Source: Chloroflexota bacterium (lineage in GTDB: Bacteria > Chloroflexota > UBA11872 > VXOZ01). Taken from it: a DNA stretch of 64,000 nt. The number at the start of each line of letters is the position of its first letter. Within the stretch, counting starts at the first letter, position 1. The DNA lies in NCBI GenBank assembly GCA_012270555.1, contig JAAXIC010000030.1:82097-146096 (forward strand), read 5' to 3'. Below, in pieces: positions 9,225 to 17,745 of this stretch. The position numbers and the translations under genes were made by a program. Below the pieces are notes generated by a model, which worked only from the letters and a program-made list of their open reading frames with translations, did not search any database and was not told the origin of the DNA.

Positions 9225-10457
9225 TCAAGCCGAAGCCGTTGCAAGCGCCTCCGCCACAAACTGATTTATGTCAATCCACTCACCCGCGCGCCGGATGGAT
9301 TCTTCCGCCGCCAGGCAAATCACCGTGCTTTCCATACCGGCTTCAGGAGTTGCTGGTGCCGGTTTGTCGTGGGCGACGCAATCCAGAAAGCGAAAAGCTT
9401 GGGTCAAGTCGCCGGAATGCCCCGGCATATTACTGTCGCGGCTGACGTGATAGACGGCCCGGTCATTGAGCGGCCGGCGGCCGTAGACCTCCACCGATCC
9501 GCCCTTGACGATGATGCGCCCGTTGGCGCCGACGGCATCCAGCACGGCGCCGGGCCCGGTGGAAGGCGGGGAAAAGAGACAAAGCTGCAAGCAACCCTTC
9601 GCGCCGTTCGCATACTCCACCAGCACCCAGGCATGATCGATGATGTCGTTGTTCTCCGTCAGCACGTGCTGACCGCCAATGCCCATCACGCGTGCAGGCT
9701 TCGAATCGACAAACCAGTTGAAGAGATCAAAGCTGTGGCAGTCTTTTTCATTAAGAGCGCCGCCGCTCTGCGACTGGCTGTAGCGCCACGGCGTCGGCGC
9801 AAACGGCGGGCGTATCGTGCGTGCCAAGACCATCTGGGGCTGGCCGATCTGGCCGCTCGCTACAATCTCGCGGCCCTTCGTCACCACCGGATTCGAACGC
9901 TCGTTGAAGCCCATAAAGCACTTGCCGCCGCTGCGATGCGCCGCGTCCACGATCGCCTGGCAGTCCGCTACCGTGGTCGCCAGCGGCTTGTCGCAGAGCA
10001 CCCAAGCCCCGGTTTCCATTGCCGCGCAAGCGATCTCCCGATGGGTGAAATTGGCGCTGACCACGACGACGGCGTCTAGATTGGCTTCGTCCAGCATGCG
10101 GCGATAATCGGTATAGGATACTGGCGCATCCCGCCCAAATTCCTCAGTGAGTATCTCATTAGCCGTCGCCAGGTGATCTTCCTGTACGTCACACACGGCC
10201 ACGATGTCAGCCTTGAGGTCCCGGGTCTCCACGATGCCGTACTCCTCAAGGCTGCGTGCATACTGTTTGTACATCTCCTCAGGAAACGCAATATCGCGGG
10301 ATTCCCGCAGCACGGTGCCCCAGTACGAGGTCCGCTTGGTATGGCTCCAGTGTCGATCTGCCCCCAAGTATGCACGGCGATCGACCTCACTGATCCACCG
10401 CAGGTAATTCTGCCCGCGGCCGCCAATGCCGACAACGCCGACCCGAATTGCGCTCAT
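9225..10457 (-). CDS. Gfo/Idh/MocA family oxidoreductase
   Basis: This 410-residue NAD(P)-dependent oxidoreductase opens with the Rossmann motif G-V-V-G-I-G-G-R-G and keeps the family's catalytic-region motif C-D-K-P. The C-terminal alpha/beta domain includes H-S-F-D-L-F-N-W, typical of sugar or inositol dehydrogenases and sugar oxidoreductases. An insertion after the first helix (D-R-R-A-Y-L-G-A-D-R-H) makes it longer than the usual 340 residues. The start has GAGG at 9 nt. It lies upstream of the sulfatase on the same strand with 259 bp of repeats between. The likely role is oxidation or epimerisation of a sugar or polyol; the exact substrate is unknown. Confidence 0.88.
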   Translation of the reverse strand: MSAIRVGVVGIGGRGQNYLRWISEVDRRAYLGADRHWSHTKRTSYWGTVLRESRDIAFPEEMYKQYARSLEEYGIVETRDLKADIVAVCDVQEDHLATANEILTEEFGRDAPVSYTDYRRMLDEANLDAVVVVSANFTHREIACAAMETGAWVLCDKPLATTVADCQAIVDAAHRSGGKCFMGFNERSNPVVTKGREIVASGQIGQPQMVLARTIRPPFAPTPWRYSQSQSGGALNEKDCHSFDLFNWFVDSKPARVMGIGGQHVLTENNDIIDHAWVLVEYANGAKGCLQLCLFSPPSTGPGAVLDAVGANGRIIVKGGSVEVYGRRPLNDRAVYHVSRDSNMPGHSGDLTQAFRFLDCVAHDKPAPATPEAGMESTVICLAAEESIRRAGEWIDINQFVAEALATASA

Positions 10458-10553
10458 TACTGCTAACCTCGTTTCCGTTTAATCCTGCTGCCATTTTAGA
10501 AGCGGTCCCAAGAACGCTAATGGCAAGTTGCGAGTTTCAATCGTACACGCAAC

Positions 10554-10580
10554 CGTTCGCGCTGAGCTTGTCGAAGCGCG
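10554..10580. repeat. Palindromic repeat, family A
   Basis: A single clean copy of the CTGAGCTTGTCGAAG palindrome flanked by CGTTCGCG and CGCG. It is nearly identical to the copy at 9099-9119. It lies between the oxidoreductase and solute-binding-protein genes. Confidence 0.75.
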
Positions 10581-10644
10581 TTTCGCGAGACAAAGAGCGC
10601 GCCCCTGATGATCTTAGGTTAACTGTGCAAAGTCCCAAGACGCT

Positions 10645-10677
10645 ACATCTCCGCAGAACCAAGATCTGCGGAGATGT
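10645..10677 (-). terminator. Strong hairpin downstream of the solute-binding protein gene
   Basis: A perfect 13-bp stem (10645-10657 with 10665-10677) with a 7-nt loop lies 42 nt beyond the solute-binding-protein stop. The stem is stable, but no clear U-run follows on the minus strand, so it may be an intrinsic terminator of weak type or a 3'-end stabilising hairpin. Confidence 0.45.
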
Positions 10678-10718
10678 GCAATTGCATTATTTTGCTGCTG
10701 AACTCGCAGGAATAGCCT

Positions 10719-12113
10719 TTAGCTCTTGAGTCTGCCGGTTTCCTCGAGACGCGCGACCCACAGCGCATCCAGTTCCCGCGCCACCTCTTCCACAGACTTG
10801 GCGCCTTCCCAAATCTGCGGCAGCGCCTGACGCGAACTTTGATCAAAGAAGCGGCCGTCCCAACTGCCGCCGAAGGGCACTACGGCGAAATCGGGATTCT
10901 TCAGGAAGCGCGTCCTGTTTTCCGGCTTTGTCAGGTACTCGCTCCAGAAGAACTCATTGGCCGCGATCAATGCGGTCGGAGAACCGGCTGGGTAGGAAAT
11001 CGCCCGGGCAACCGCCCACTCGCCGCCATCGTAATTGCAGAACCACTTCAGCACCTCCCAGGCAGCGTCCTGGGAATCGGACGTGCTAAACATCGAGGCG
11101 CCGCCGGAGCCGTGGAACGTAAACCTGCCTTCAGGTCCCTGCGGCATAATGCCGACATCGAAATCAAGCCCCTCTACATTGCCCAGCCGCACTGCGGCCC
11201 ACTCCGATAGGAAGGAGATTGCGATCTTGCCCTGGGCAAAGCCATTGTTCCAGCCCAATGCCGGGTAGGGATGGGTGCGATCCTTGAGGATCAGATCGGC
11301 AATGAACTGCAGCGCGGCAATTGACTTGGGATCGGTAATGACCGACCGCGTATTATTGTCGGCAAGAAAACCGCCGCCATACGACCGCAGCACGTGATCG
11401 ATGCGTACCAAGCGAAACTCCACGCCCCATGATTCCGGTTCGCCGTCATTGTTGGCGTCCTTCGTCAGGACACGCGCCATCTCGCGAAGATCGTCCCAAT
11501 TCCAGTCTTCGCCCGGATCGTCTAATCCGGCCTCTCCCAGCAGTGTCTTGTTGTAGTAGACGCCTTCGGTGGCGTGGTTCCACGGCAAGGCCCATTGCCC
11601 GCCTGCCGGCTCGCGATAGAATTCGGTGACACGCGGGTAATATGCTGCAATATCAAAGTCCGCATCCGCCTTAATATGGTCATCCAAGTTGACCACCACA
11701 CCGTCAGCAGCATAGGTGAAGTGCCCACCGGACATGTGCACCACGTCCGCATTGGCGCCGGCGGCGACAAACGTGGCGATCTGCTGCTGATAATTCGTGC
11801 CCGACTCCGCCACGATGAGCTTGATTTGAATATCGGGAGTCTTCGCATGGAAGTTCGTCAGCAGCGTCTCCATGGCATCGGCGTTGCGTCCCGCGAACGG
11901 GCCGATTAGGAACTCCACGTCGGTCGGCTCAGCCGGCTGGGGCGCCTCTGCCGGCTTCTCTTCCTCTTTCGGCGCCTCGGCCTCTTTCTCTTCCATGGCC
12001 GGTGCAGTCTGCACCGTGCCGCACGCCGCCAGACCCAACACGCCGAGCGTGCCGCCCATGCCCTGCAAGAGCCGGCGTCGGCTTAGTCCTAGGGGATTCG
12101 CTGTCACGTCCAT
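10719..12113 (-). CDS. ABC transporter substrate-binding lipoprotein, family 1 (sugar type), Tat-exported
   Basis: From the ATG at 12113, with AGGAGG just upstream, the protein is 464 residues. It begins with a twin-arginine signal (S-R-R-R-L-L) leading to the lipobox L-A-A-C31, so it is probably folded before export and then lipid-anchored. A low-complexity linker rich in Glu, Ala and Pro follows. The mature part looks like an extracellular solute-binding protein family 1: a D-V-V-H-M-S-G-G segment, W-A-L-P-W-N and G-K-I-A-I-S-F-L-S-E-W. No permease or ATPase gene is adjacent, so it must share a transporter encoded elsewhere. Sugar or oligosaccharide is the probable ligand, given the neighbouring sulfatase and oxidoreductase. 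Confidence 0.88.
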   Translation of the reverse strand: MDVTANPLGLSRRRLLQGMGGTLGVLGLAACGTVQTAPAMEEKEAEAPKEEEKPAEAPQPAEPTDVEFLIGPFAGRNADAMETLLTNFHAKTPDIQIKLIVAESGTNYQQQIATFVAAGANADVVHMSGGHFTYAADGVVVNLDDHIKADADFDIAAYYPRVTEFYREPAGGQWALPWNHATEGVYYNKTLLGEAGLDDPGEDWNWDDLREMARVLTKDANNDGEPESWGVEFRLVRIDHVLRSYGGGFLADNNTRSVITDPKSIAALQFIADLILKDRTHPYPALGWNNGFAQGKIAISFLSEWAAVRLGNVEGLDFDVGIMPQGPEGRFTFHGSGGASMFSTSDSQDAAWEVLKWFCNYDGGEWAVARAISYPAGSPTALIAANEFFWSEYLTKPENRTRFLKNPDFAVVPFGGSWDGRFFDQSSRQALPQIWEGAKSVEEVARELDALWVARLEETGRLKS

Positions 12114-12460
12114 ACCCTCCTGCGCTAACCAAATACGCCCTATCTCTAGTTGCCTAACCATACTACAGAACCTCGAGTTAGTCTAATTGCACACGCAAGT
12201 GCTACCGCCCAGAATACTGCGCCAGATGATCCCATTGGAATGACACTGCCGGCCCCGGTTGAGAGCCACTCGGTCGACCTACCATCTGCACACATTGGTA
12301 CGGCAGAAGTCTGTGTGGCATAATCGGGAACGCTGTCTTAGGAGCGGAGGCACGCACTGGAAAGTCTAAATCTGAAAGCCGTTACCTTGTCTTGGCTCAA
12401 ACGCAAGAGATCCCCTTTGGCATCTACTTGCCCAACTAGCCAGCATAGGCCGAGCAAGGC
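12114..12460. other. Divergent intergenic region, 347 bp
   Basis: Gap between the divergent solute-binding protein and CPBP protease genes. Apart from the candidate promoter at 12295-12324 I see no RNA gene, repeat or convincing ORF here. Confidence 0.5.
12295..12324 (+). promoter_or_regulatory. Candidate sigma70-type promoter for the CPBP protease gene
   Basis: TTGGTA at 12295-12300 and CATAAT at 12319-12324 are separated by 18 nt. The -10 matches five of six consensus bases and the -35 four. The implied leader is about 130 nt. Predicted by eye only. Confidence 0.35.
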
Positions 12461-13432
12461 ATGAAACTTCACGAACCCTCCGGAATCCCGAAAACAACGT
12501 ATATCGGGCCCAAGACTCCCTCGGACCGTTTCTTTGCTGCCGCCGCAACCGGCTCGACCCAGTGGTGGCGGTGGGTCCTGGGCACAATCGCTGTCATCGG
12601 CATGTTCTTAGGCATCGTTTTGGTGGTTACCCAAGCCTGCACGTCCAGCGCCTTGGCGTTCATCTGTCACAACGAGATTCATGGCGTCTCTGTCTTGCTG
12701 GAATACGGCCTTCGCTACCTTCATCACGCAGCAGCCCTCGTAGGCGTTTGGCTCGTCGCAAGACTTCTGCACAAGAAGACTTTGACACAGGTAACCACCG
12801 GCAGGACATCGTTCGATTACGGTCGCGCCCTCCTTGCCGCTCTTGCCTTGCTGTGCGTAGCCAGCGTAGTTCTACTGCTGTACAGACTCATCCCGGGTGT
12901 GGAGGTGACTTTTCAGGCGCGAAGCCTTCGGGAATTCCTGCCCCTCGTACTGGCTGTGCTTATCTTCGTTTCGATTCAGTCCGGCGCTGAGGAAGTTTTC
13001 TTCCGTGGCTACATATTGCAAGGCCTATCGCTGCTCACTAGGAACAAGCTAGTTCTCGCCATTGGCACGGCGTTTCTCTTCACCGTCCCACACCTAGTTA
13101 CCAGTTCGGACCTCAATGTGATCGAAATCGTGATTCTTTCCCTCGTGCTCATGCCCCCAGGCATACTTCTTGCCGTGATGACTCTGCTAGACGGCGGCAT
13201 CGAGCTGGCGGTGGGCTACCACGCGATGCAGAACATCTTCAACAAGCTGGTTTTAAACCTTGAGGTCGGGAGAGCATCGTCTTCCTCTCTGTTCGCAGCC
13301 GACGCGGACCAAGCGGCAGTGCTAACCATCTATTTCGTGCACATCTGTGGATTGGCGCTTGCACTTCTCATTCTCAATCTGAGGTATAAATGGTTCGCGT
13401 ATCCGTGGAGCAAGTCTACGCAAAGATCTTGA
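12461..13432 (+). CDS. CPBP family intramembrane glutamic endopeptidase
   Basis: This 323-residue protein has about eight hydrophobic segments. It carries the three CPBP/Rce1 motifs in order: E-E-V-F-F-R-G (EExxxR), F-L-F-T-V-P-H (FxxxH) and H-A-M-Q-N (HxxxN), which form the catalytic glutamate and histidine site. The family includes CAAX-type prenyl proteases and bacteriocin self-immunity proteins. The bacterial members' substrates are mostly unknown. It is followed 77 bp later by an unrelated transporter gene on the same strand. The N-terminal 35 residues are hydrophilic and probably cytoplasmic. Confidence 0.88.
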   Translation: MKLHEPSGIPKTTYIGPKTPSDRFFAAAATGSTQWWRWVLGTIAVIGMFLGIVLVVTQACTSSALAFICHNEIHGVSVLLEYGLRYLHHAAALVGVWLVARLLHKKTLTQVTTGRTSFDYGRALLAALALLCVASVVLLLYRLIPGVEVTFQARSLREFLPLVLAVLIFVSIQSGAEEVFFRGYILQGLSLLTRNKLVLAIGTAFLFTVPHLVTSSDLNVIEIVILSLVLMPPGILLAVMTLLDGGIELAVGYHAMQNIFNKLVLNLEVGRASSSSLFAADADQAAVLTIYFVHICGLALALLILNLRYKWFAYPWSKSTQRS

Positions 13433-13509
13433 CCTCCAACAGCCCCAATGGGCAAGCGCATTCTCAAATCAGTAAGCAGTATCGCTGAGCACCCTGGAGG
13501 TGTTCCACT

Positions 13510-14385
13510 ATGACCGTGCTCGCATTGCTGCTCGTGCTGGGTGCGGCCTTAGCGCATGCCACGTGGAACTTGCTCCTCAAGCGCAGCGGCAGACCCCTGA
13601 TCTACACGTGGAACATCTGCGTGGCCGGCACCATTGCCACGCTGCCGGTTGCCCTTTACGAGCTTGCCGGGGCAACGATTCCGCTGGTTGGCTGGGGGTT
13701 CTTTCTAGGCACGGCGATCATCCACGCGTTCTACTTCATACTGCTGGCGCAGGCGTACGAGCATGGCGACATGTCGCTGGTCTACCCGCTCGCCAGAGGC
13801 ATGGGCGTGGCGCTCACACCTATCGGAGCGGTGCTCATACTGGGTGAGTACATCAGTTTACCGCAAGGGCTCGGCATAGCCGGGATCGTCGTGGGGCTGC
13901 TCATTCTGCAGATTCCACCGGACCTCTCGCGCCAGACCCTGGCCGCGCACTTTCGACCGGCGGCCGGGCTCATCTTCGCGGTCGTGACTGGCATGACCAT
14001 CGCCACCTACACGTTGTGGGACAAAGTGGGGGTTTCGCACGTGCCGCCGCTGCTCTACGTGACGGGCGCATTCCTCGGCCCGGCCATCGCCATGTCGTGG
14101 ATGCTCCGCCGCCGGGTGGGTACGCTGCTTGCGGTATGGCGCGCGCATCCGGTCACCATGGGCGCCGGCGCCATACTCTCTCCGCTCGCGTATAGTCTTG
14201 CCCTGGTCGCGCTTTCAATTGCGCAGGCGAGCGAGGTGGCGCCGCTGCGGGAAGTGGGTGTCGTCATCGGCACAGTGCTGGGCATCGTGGTACTGCGCGA
14301 GGCTTCGCCGGTGCCGCGCATCGGCGGCGCGATCGTGATCGCCTTGGGGGCAATTCTGCTGGCGTATAGCAGCGTTACGGTCTAG
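13510..14385 (+). CDS. EamA/DMT-superfamily transporter
   Basis: This 291-residue protein has about ten transmembrane helices arranged as two EamA repeats. A first-half motif around Y-P-L-A-R-G-M-G with L-G-E-Y and the second-half counterpart around V-A-P-L-R-E-V-G-V are visible. The start has GGAGG 9 nt upstream. Members export or import metabolites such as amino acids or nucleotide sugars across the cytoplasmic membrane. The substrate cannot be predicted here. It ends about 200 bp before a convergent sugar-isomerase-like gene. Confidence 0.85.
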   Translation: MTVLALLLVLGAALAHATWNLLLKRSGRPLIYTWNICVAGTIATLPVALYELAGATIPLVGWGFFLGTAIIHAFYFILLAQAYEHGDMSLVYPLARGMGVALTPIGAVLILGEYISLPQGLGIAGIVVGLLILQIPPDLSRQTLAAHFRPAAGLIFAVVTGMTIATYTLWDKVGVSHVPPLLYVTGAFLGPAIAMSWMLRRRVGTLLAVWRAHPVTMGAGAILSPLAYSLALVALSIAQASEVAPLREVGVVIGTVLGIVVLREASPVPRIGGAIVIALGAILLAYSSVTV

Positions 14386-14514
14386 CGCGCCCTCTGAGGA
14401 TGCACGTCTCTTGCGCAAGAGGCAGGGGACAAGCCCCCGCGCTGTGTCTCGGCCCAATGCAGGGCGTGGGCGGACTGTCAATTCAGTGCCAACCCAAACC
14501 AAACAAGCAAGAAT

Positions 14515-14550
14515 CCCCTCTCTCCCTTGGGAGAGAGCCGGCGTGAGGGG
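14515..14550. repeat. Dispersed repeat, family B
   Basis: A copy of the CCCTCTCCC-TTGGGAGAG palindrome with the tail CCGGCGTGAGGGG lies between convergent genes. Other copies are at 17531, 21348-21488, 25546, 43544-43696 and 62798. Confidence 0.75.
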
Positions 14551-14593
14551 AGATAATTCAAGACAAGAGCGCGCTCCAAAAGGCGCGACCGAA

Positions 14594-15454
14594 CTACGCT
14601 ACTTGTGCTAGCACCGCATCAAGCGACTCTTTAGCAATCTTCAACGACACTTCACGCTCTTGGTTCCGGAATTCCTCGTCGAATATCTCGATTGCCACGT
14701 AACCGTCGAATCCTATCTCGGCAATGGCCTTAAACCAACCGGTCAGGTCGATGACACCCCGGCCCGGCAGCACGCGTTCCGTATCCTCCAAGGTCATCAC
14801 GTTGTCGTGCGGCGAGTCATTCACGTGCAGGTGCACGATGTCCGAGGCGCGCAACGAGCGAATCTGGTCCAAGTTCCCTTCGCTTGTGAAATAGTGGAAT
14901 GAATCAAGGATCAGTCCGACGTTGGGCCTGCCGGTCTCACGCAGCATTTCAATTGTGTCCGGCACGTTATTGATGAAGGGGTGCGGCTCCTCCAGCCGAT
15001 GCGTGCGCAGTCCCAGAAACTCCAATCCGATGGCGATGCCATGTGGCTCCGCTCGCTCAGCGAGGATAGCCGTTCGATCCCGCAGAATCTCTCTTACCTC
15101 GTTTGGCGGCAGCGGCATGCGGTTTGGGAATGACGTTCCCGTACGCCGGCACCCGACTGACGCCGCAAGCGCGCAGTTCTCTTCAAATTGCTCCAGCGAC
15201 CCCATAAACTCCGCTTCCGGCGCAAATATGCCCGACGCCAAGAAGCCCATGAAGGCCGGGGCCGTATCGTGCGCGGCAAACAGGTCACGCGCCGCCGCGG
15301 GCGATGTCTCTTCCACTAACTCCCGCACTGCGGCAAAAGACGCATCCACGCCGGGAAACTCAAACTGCTTGGCGAGTTCAAGCAGCTCTTCCAGTGAAAA
15401 ACCTGCTTTCAAGATAGAACCATGAATCGACGGACGAGGCATGTTCATATTCAA
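14594..15454 (-). CDS. Sugar phosphate isomerase/epimerase, xylose-isomerase-like TIM barrel
   Basis: This 286-residue protein has AP-endonuclease-2/xylose-isomerase-type TIM barrel features. I-G-L-E-F-L-G provides a metal-ligand Glu. L-I-L-D-S-F-H-Y and V-H-L-H-V-N-D provide Asp and His ligands, and A-I-E-I-F-D-E-E the last Glu. Such enzymes isomerise or epimerise sugars, sugar acids or inositol derivatives using a divalent metal. GGAGA precedes the start. A second in-frame ATG two codons later is equally possible. It is isolated between unrelated genes, and the presence of Gfo/Idh genes nearby suggests the same broad pathway class. Confidence 0.87.
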   Translation of the reverse strand: MNMNMPRPSIHGSILKAGFSLEELLELAKQFEFPGVDASFAAVRELVEETSPAAARDLFAAHDTAPAFMGFLASGIFAPEAEFMGSLEQFEENCALAASVGCRRTGTSFPNRMPLPPNEVREILRDRTAILAERAEPHGIAIGLEFLGLRTHRLEEPHPFINNVPDTIEMLRETGRPNVGLILDSFHYFTSEGNLDQIRSLRASDIVHLHVNDSPHDNVMTLEDTERVLPGRGVIDLTGWFKAIAEIGFDGYVAIEIFDEEFRNQEREVSLKIAKESLDAVLAQVA

Positions 15455-15575
15455 CTTCTCCAGTTATTCCCGCTCACATGCGGGTCTTTACTACCACATA
15501 CCTAAAACTTGGAGTCCATGTTGTAACTCTAGTGCCGAAAGTTCGTGCATGTCACGTACCCGATGCGAAAGTCTC

Positions 15576-16541
15576 CTACACAGGTTTGGTATAGTCGAAC
15601 TCCCAAAAGCCTTCTTCCTCTAGCAGAGCCGCCGGCAGATTGGGCCAGCCTGCCCTACCGATCCGCGCCGCATACATGTCGAGCGCACGTTGCTTTGCTG
15701 CCGGGTCGGTCACGGGAACGCGCCAGTCGGGAGACGGTTGCCCTTCCAGTGCCTGCAAGTATATAAACACCCGCGCCTCCCGCGGCGCGACCTCACGCAG
15801 CGACCGCGCGATCAGCCGACCCGCTGCGGCAACCGTCTCGTCGGTGCTGGCGGGTGATGGCAAGTATATCTCGCTGGGGTTCAGTTCAACAAGCACGTCA
15901 TTCAGGTCATGGAGAATCGCATTGAATGAATAGGGCACGCCCTGACCCGAACGCGCGATGCGATACGGGGTGATGCCGGCGTCGAAGAGACCGTCTTTCT
16001 CGGTATATGGTGAACGAACAACTTCATCCGGCGCTTCTGCCGTTAATGCATGCAAAGCGCCGTCGGGGTACGAGAGGAATATGACATCCTCCGGTTCCAT
16101 GCCGAGCGCGCTCCGCGCTACCTGGAGCGCCAACTCTTGCAGCACAGACGCCCCGTCCAGATATTGACGCGGCGTTGGCGTAGCGTTGGCAGGAAGCTCA
16201 GCCAGGGCTCGCGCCACGTCAGTTTGAGCATCACCGTTCGTAACATATACGATGACGACGCGCTTGCCATCCTGCTTTGCCTGCCCAATCGTAGCGTACG
16301 CAGACACCAAGGCATCACCCGGACGCGCTGCAAAGACGAGCACGTCCGCCTTGGCGATTGGGTCTACGCCAACTGCAGGCGTCGCGGCTGGCACGTAATC
16401 AGCGGGCGGTTGGATTTGGGGCTGGGAGCGGACGGCGTCATAGAGCCGACCGATTCGCTGGGTCTGTCTCTCTACTGAACAACCCAGCAAGAGCAAGAAT
16501 AATGGCAGGCATAGCAGCCAGCGCGCGGCCACTCTCACCAT
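15576..16541 (-). CDS. PIG-L (LmbE)-like lipoprotein with a degenerate metal site
   Basis: This 321-residue protein has a lipoprotein signal ending L-L-G-C21. The body follows the PIG-L deacetylase layout: V-L-V-F-A-A-R-P-G-D-A takes the place of the zinc motif A-H-P-D-D-E, then V-T-N-G-D, then F-L-S-Y-P-D-G. The metal-binding His and Glu are replaced (Arg73, Ala77), and the later D-H pair is replaced by S-T-D-E-T. The protein is therefore probably not an active zinc deacetylase. It may bind an amino sugar or have a structural role in the envelope. Its start codon overlaps the stop of the M55 peptidase gene (TAATG), indicating translational coupling. Family assignment is by eye. Confidence 0.7.
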   Translation of the reverse strand: MVRVAARWLLCLPLFLLLLGCSVERQTQRIGRLYDAVRSQPQIQPPADYVPAATPAVGVDPIAKADVLVFAARPGDALVSAYATIGQAKQDGKRVVIVYVTNGDAQTDVARALAELPANATPTPRQYLDGASVLQELALQVARSALGMEPEDVIFLSYPDGALHALTAEAPDEVVRSPYTEKDGLFDAGITPYRIARSGQGVPYSFNAILHDLNDVLVELNPSEIYLPSPASTDETVAAAGRLIARSLREVAPREARVFIYLQALEGQPSPDWRVPVTDPAAKQRALDMYAARIGRAGWPNLPAALLEEEGFWEFDYTKPV

Positions 16542-17338
16542 TAGATCCGTCCCACCAACTCGATGAGGTTATCGCCCCGCAAGCAGATTGTCGTGCCATC
16601 CCGCCGTATGGTGTTGACGCCATCGCACGCGCGCGCATCGGCAAATTCCGGTGAAGTGTACTGCAAACACAACTCGTACGGCGGCGCAAAGACCAGAGGA
16701 GGCACCGCGTCCCAGCGACGCACTGCCCGCGCCGTAGCCTTACGAATTCTGTCGTGCTGGTCGACAACCGGCAAAAGCTTGGCAGCGTGCCGGCCCAATC
16801 CGGTCTTTACCGAGACGATCTCGACCTCAGACCCCAACAACGCGCGCGCCTCAGCACACACCTTGTCGTCACCGACCACGAGACCGACCGGGATCCCGTA
16901 GACGCCCGCGCACGCGGCGCTCAAGCCAAGTTCACCTACGGCTATGCCATTGAGCCAAACGTCGCTCCAGCGGGATGAACTCACCGTATGGTCCCGGAAG
17001 GCGTGCATTCTGCCCTGCGCGGCGTGGTAGCCCAAGCAGAGGTAGAGGTCAACATCCGGTTCCAAGAGCGCATGCTGGGGATACGGCAGGTTTCCCATGT
17101 AGACGTGTATACGCGGGTCAAGCTGCTCGATGGGCATGTTCATGCTGCTGCCGTGGTTGTCGTGGACGATGACGTCGGTAGCGCCGCCAGCAAATGCCCC
17201 TGCCACCGCTGCGTTGACTTCCGCCGCCACCAACCTGCGCCCCTGCTGATACTGCCGCCCGCCAAGGTAGCGAGAAATCTGCTCGCGCAGCGCGACGCCG
17301 GCCAGCCCTTCCATGTCAACGCTCATATATACCCGCAC
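16541..17338 (-). CDS. M55 family D-aminopeptidase (DppA-like)
   Basis: This 265-residue protein starts at a GTG with GGAGG 9 nt upstream. The DppA zinc motif S-V-D8-M-E10-G is near the N-terminus. H-D-N-H-G-S-S-M-N-M and G-Y-H-A supply further ligands and active-site residues. The family forms a decameric self-compartmentalising zinc peptidase that cleaves D-amino-acid-containing dipeptides such as D-Ala-D-Ala, from peptidoglycan turnover. It is cytoplasmic. The gene is the first of a two-gene overlapping unit with the degenerate PIG-L lipoprotein, hinting at a shared cell-wall recycling role (inference). Confidence 0.88.
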   Translation of the reverse strand: MRVYMSVDMEGLAGVALREQISRYLGGRQYQQGRRLVAAEVNAAVAGAFAGGATDVIVHDNHGSSMNMPIEQLDPRIHVYMGNLPYPQHALLEPDVDLYLCLGYHAAQGRMHAFRDHTVSSSRWSDVWLNGIAVGELGLSAACAGVYGIPVGLVVGDDKVCAEARALLGSEVEIVSVKTGLGRHAAKLLPVVDQHDRIRKATARAVRRWDAVPPLVFAPPYELCLQYTSPEFADARACDGVNTIRRDGTTICLRGDNLIELVGRI

Positions 17339-17530
17339 AGACCCATGCCTCCGTGGACAATACGCACGTGTCCAGTATCGCCTACGCAGCCGATATGCGC
17401 TACACTATGTTTACGAACCCTCATCCGAACTTCGGATCCCCCGCGTATCAGCGTATTCCTGTGGTAGTTCCCGTTAGACCCCAATGCTGTCGCATTAAGA
17501 TTAAGCGGTACGCTCATTGGGCGCGCTCTG

Positions 17531-17565
17531 CCCCCTCTCACTGGGGAGAGGGGCGGGGTGAGGGG
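17531..17565. repeat. Dispersed repeat, family B
   Basis: A copy of the CCCTCTC..GAGAGGGG palindrome followed by GCGGGGTGAGGGG. It is oriented like the copies at 14515 and 25546. Confidence 0.75.
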
Positions 17566-17600
17566 AAATGGCAGTCGCCAACAGGCGGGCGCAGAGCCTG

Positions 17601-17637
17601 CCCCGTACTCGATACGGGGTTGCAAACCTACGCTACC
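17601..17637. repeat. Dispersed palindromic repeat, family C
   Basis: CCCCGTA-ctcga-TACGGGG hairpin followed by TTGCAAACCTACGCTACC. The reverse complement matches the repeat at 4536-4580 with few mismatches, so it is a two-copy dispersed family in this window. Confidence 0.7.
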
Positions 17638-17745
17638 GGGGACGTGAGGCGCGGTATTCATTGCCATTTTGTTTAATGCGACAACATTGCCGGTAGACCC
17701 CCTCTCTTTCCGCGTAGTCCACGAGCGCAATAAGGATTCAATACC

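Larger units (their letters stand above)
17339..17745. other. Divergent intergenic region, 407 bp, repeat-rich
   Basis: Lies between the divergent M55 peptidase and Gfo/Idh genes. It holds one family B repeat (17531-17565) and one family C repeat (17601-17637). No convincing ORF or promoter was found elsewhere in it. Confidence 0.5.

Noticed and set aside
9039..10079. A 346-codon plus-strand frame opposite the Gfo/Idh gene
   Set aside because: It is a shadow in GC-rich DNA. The minus-strand frame carries the Rossmann and C-D-K-P motifs, and the plus-strand product has no recognisable features.
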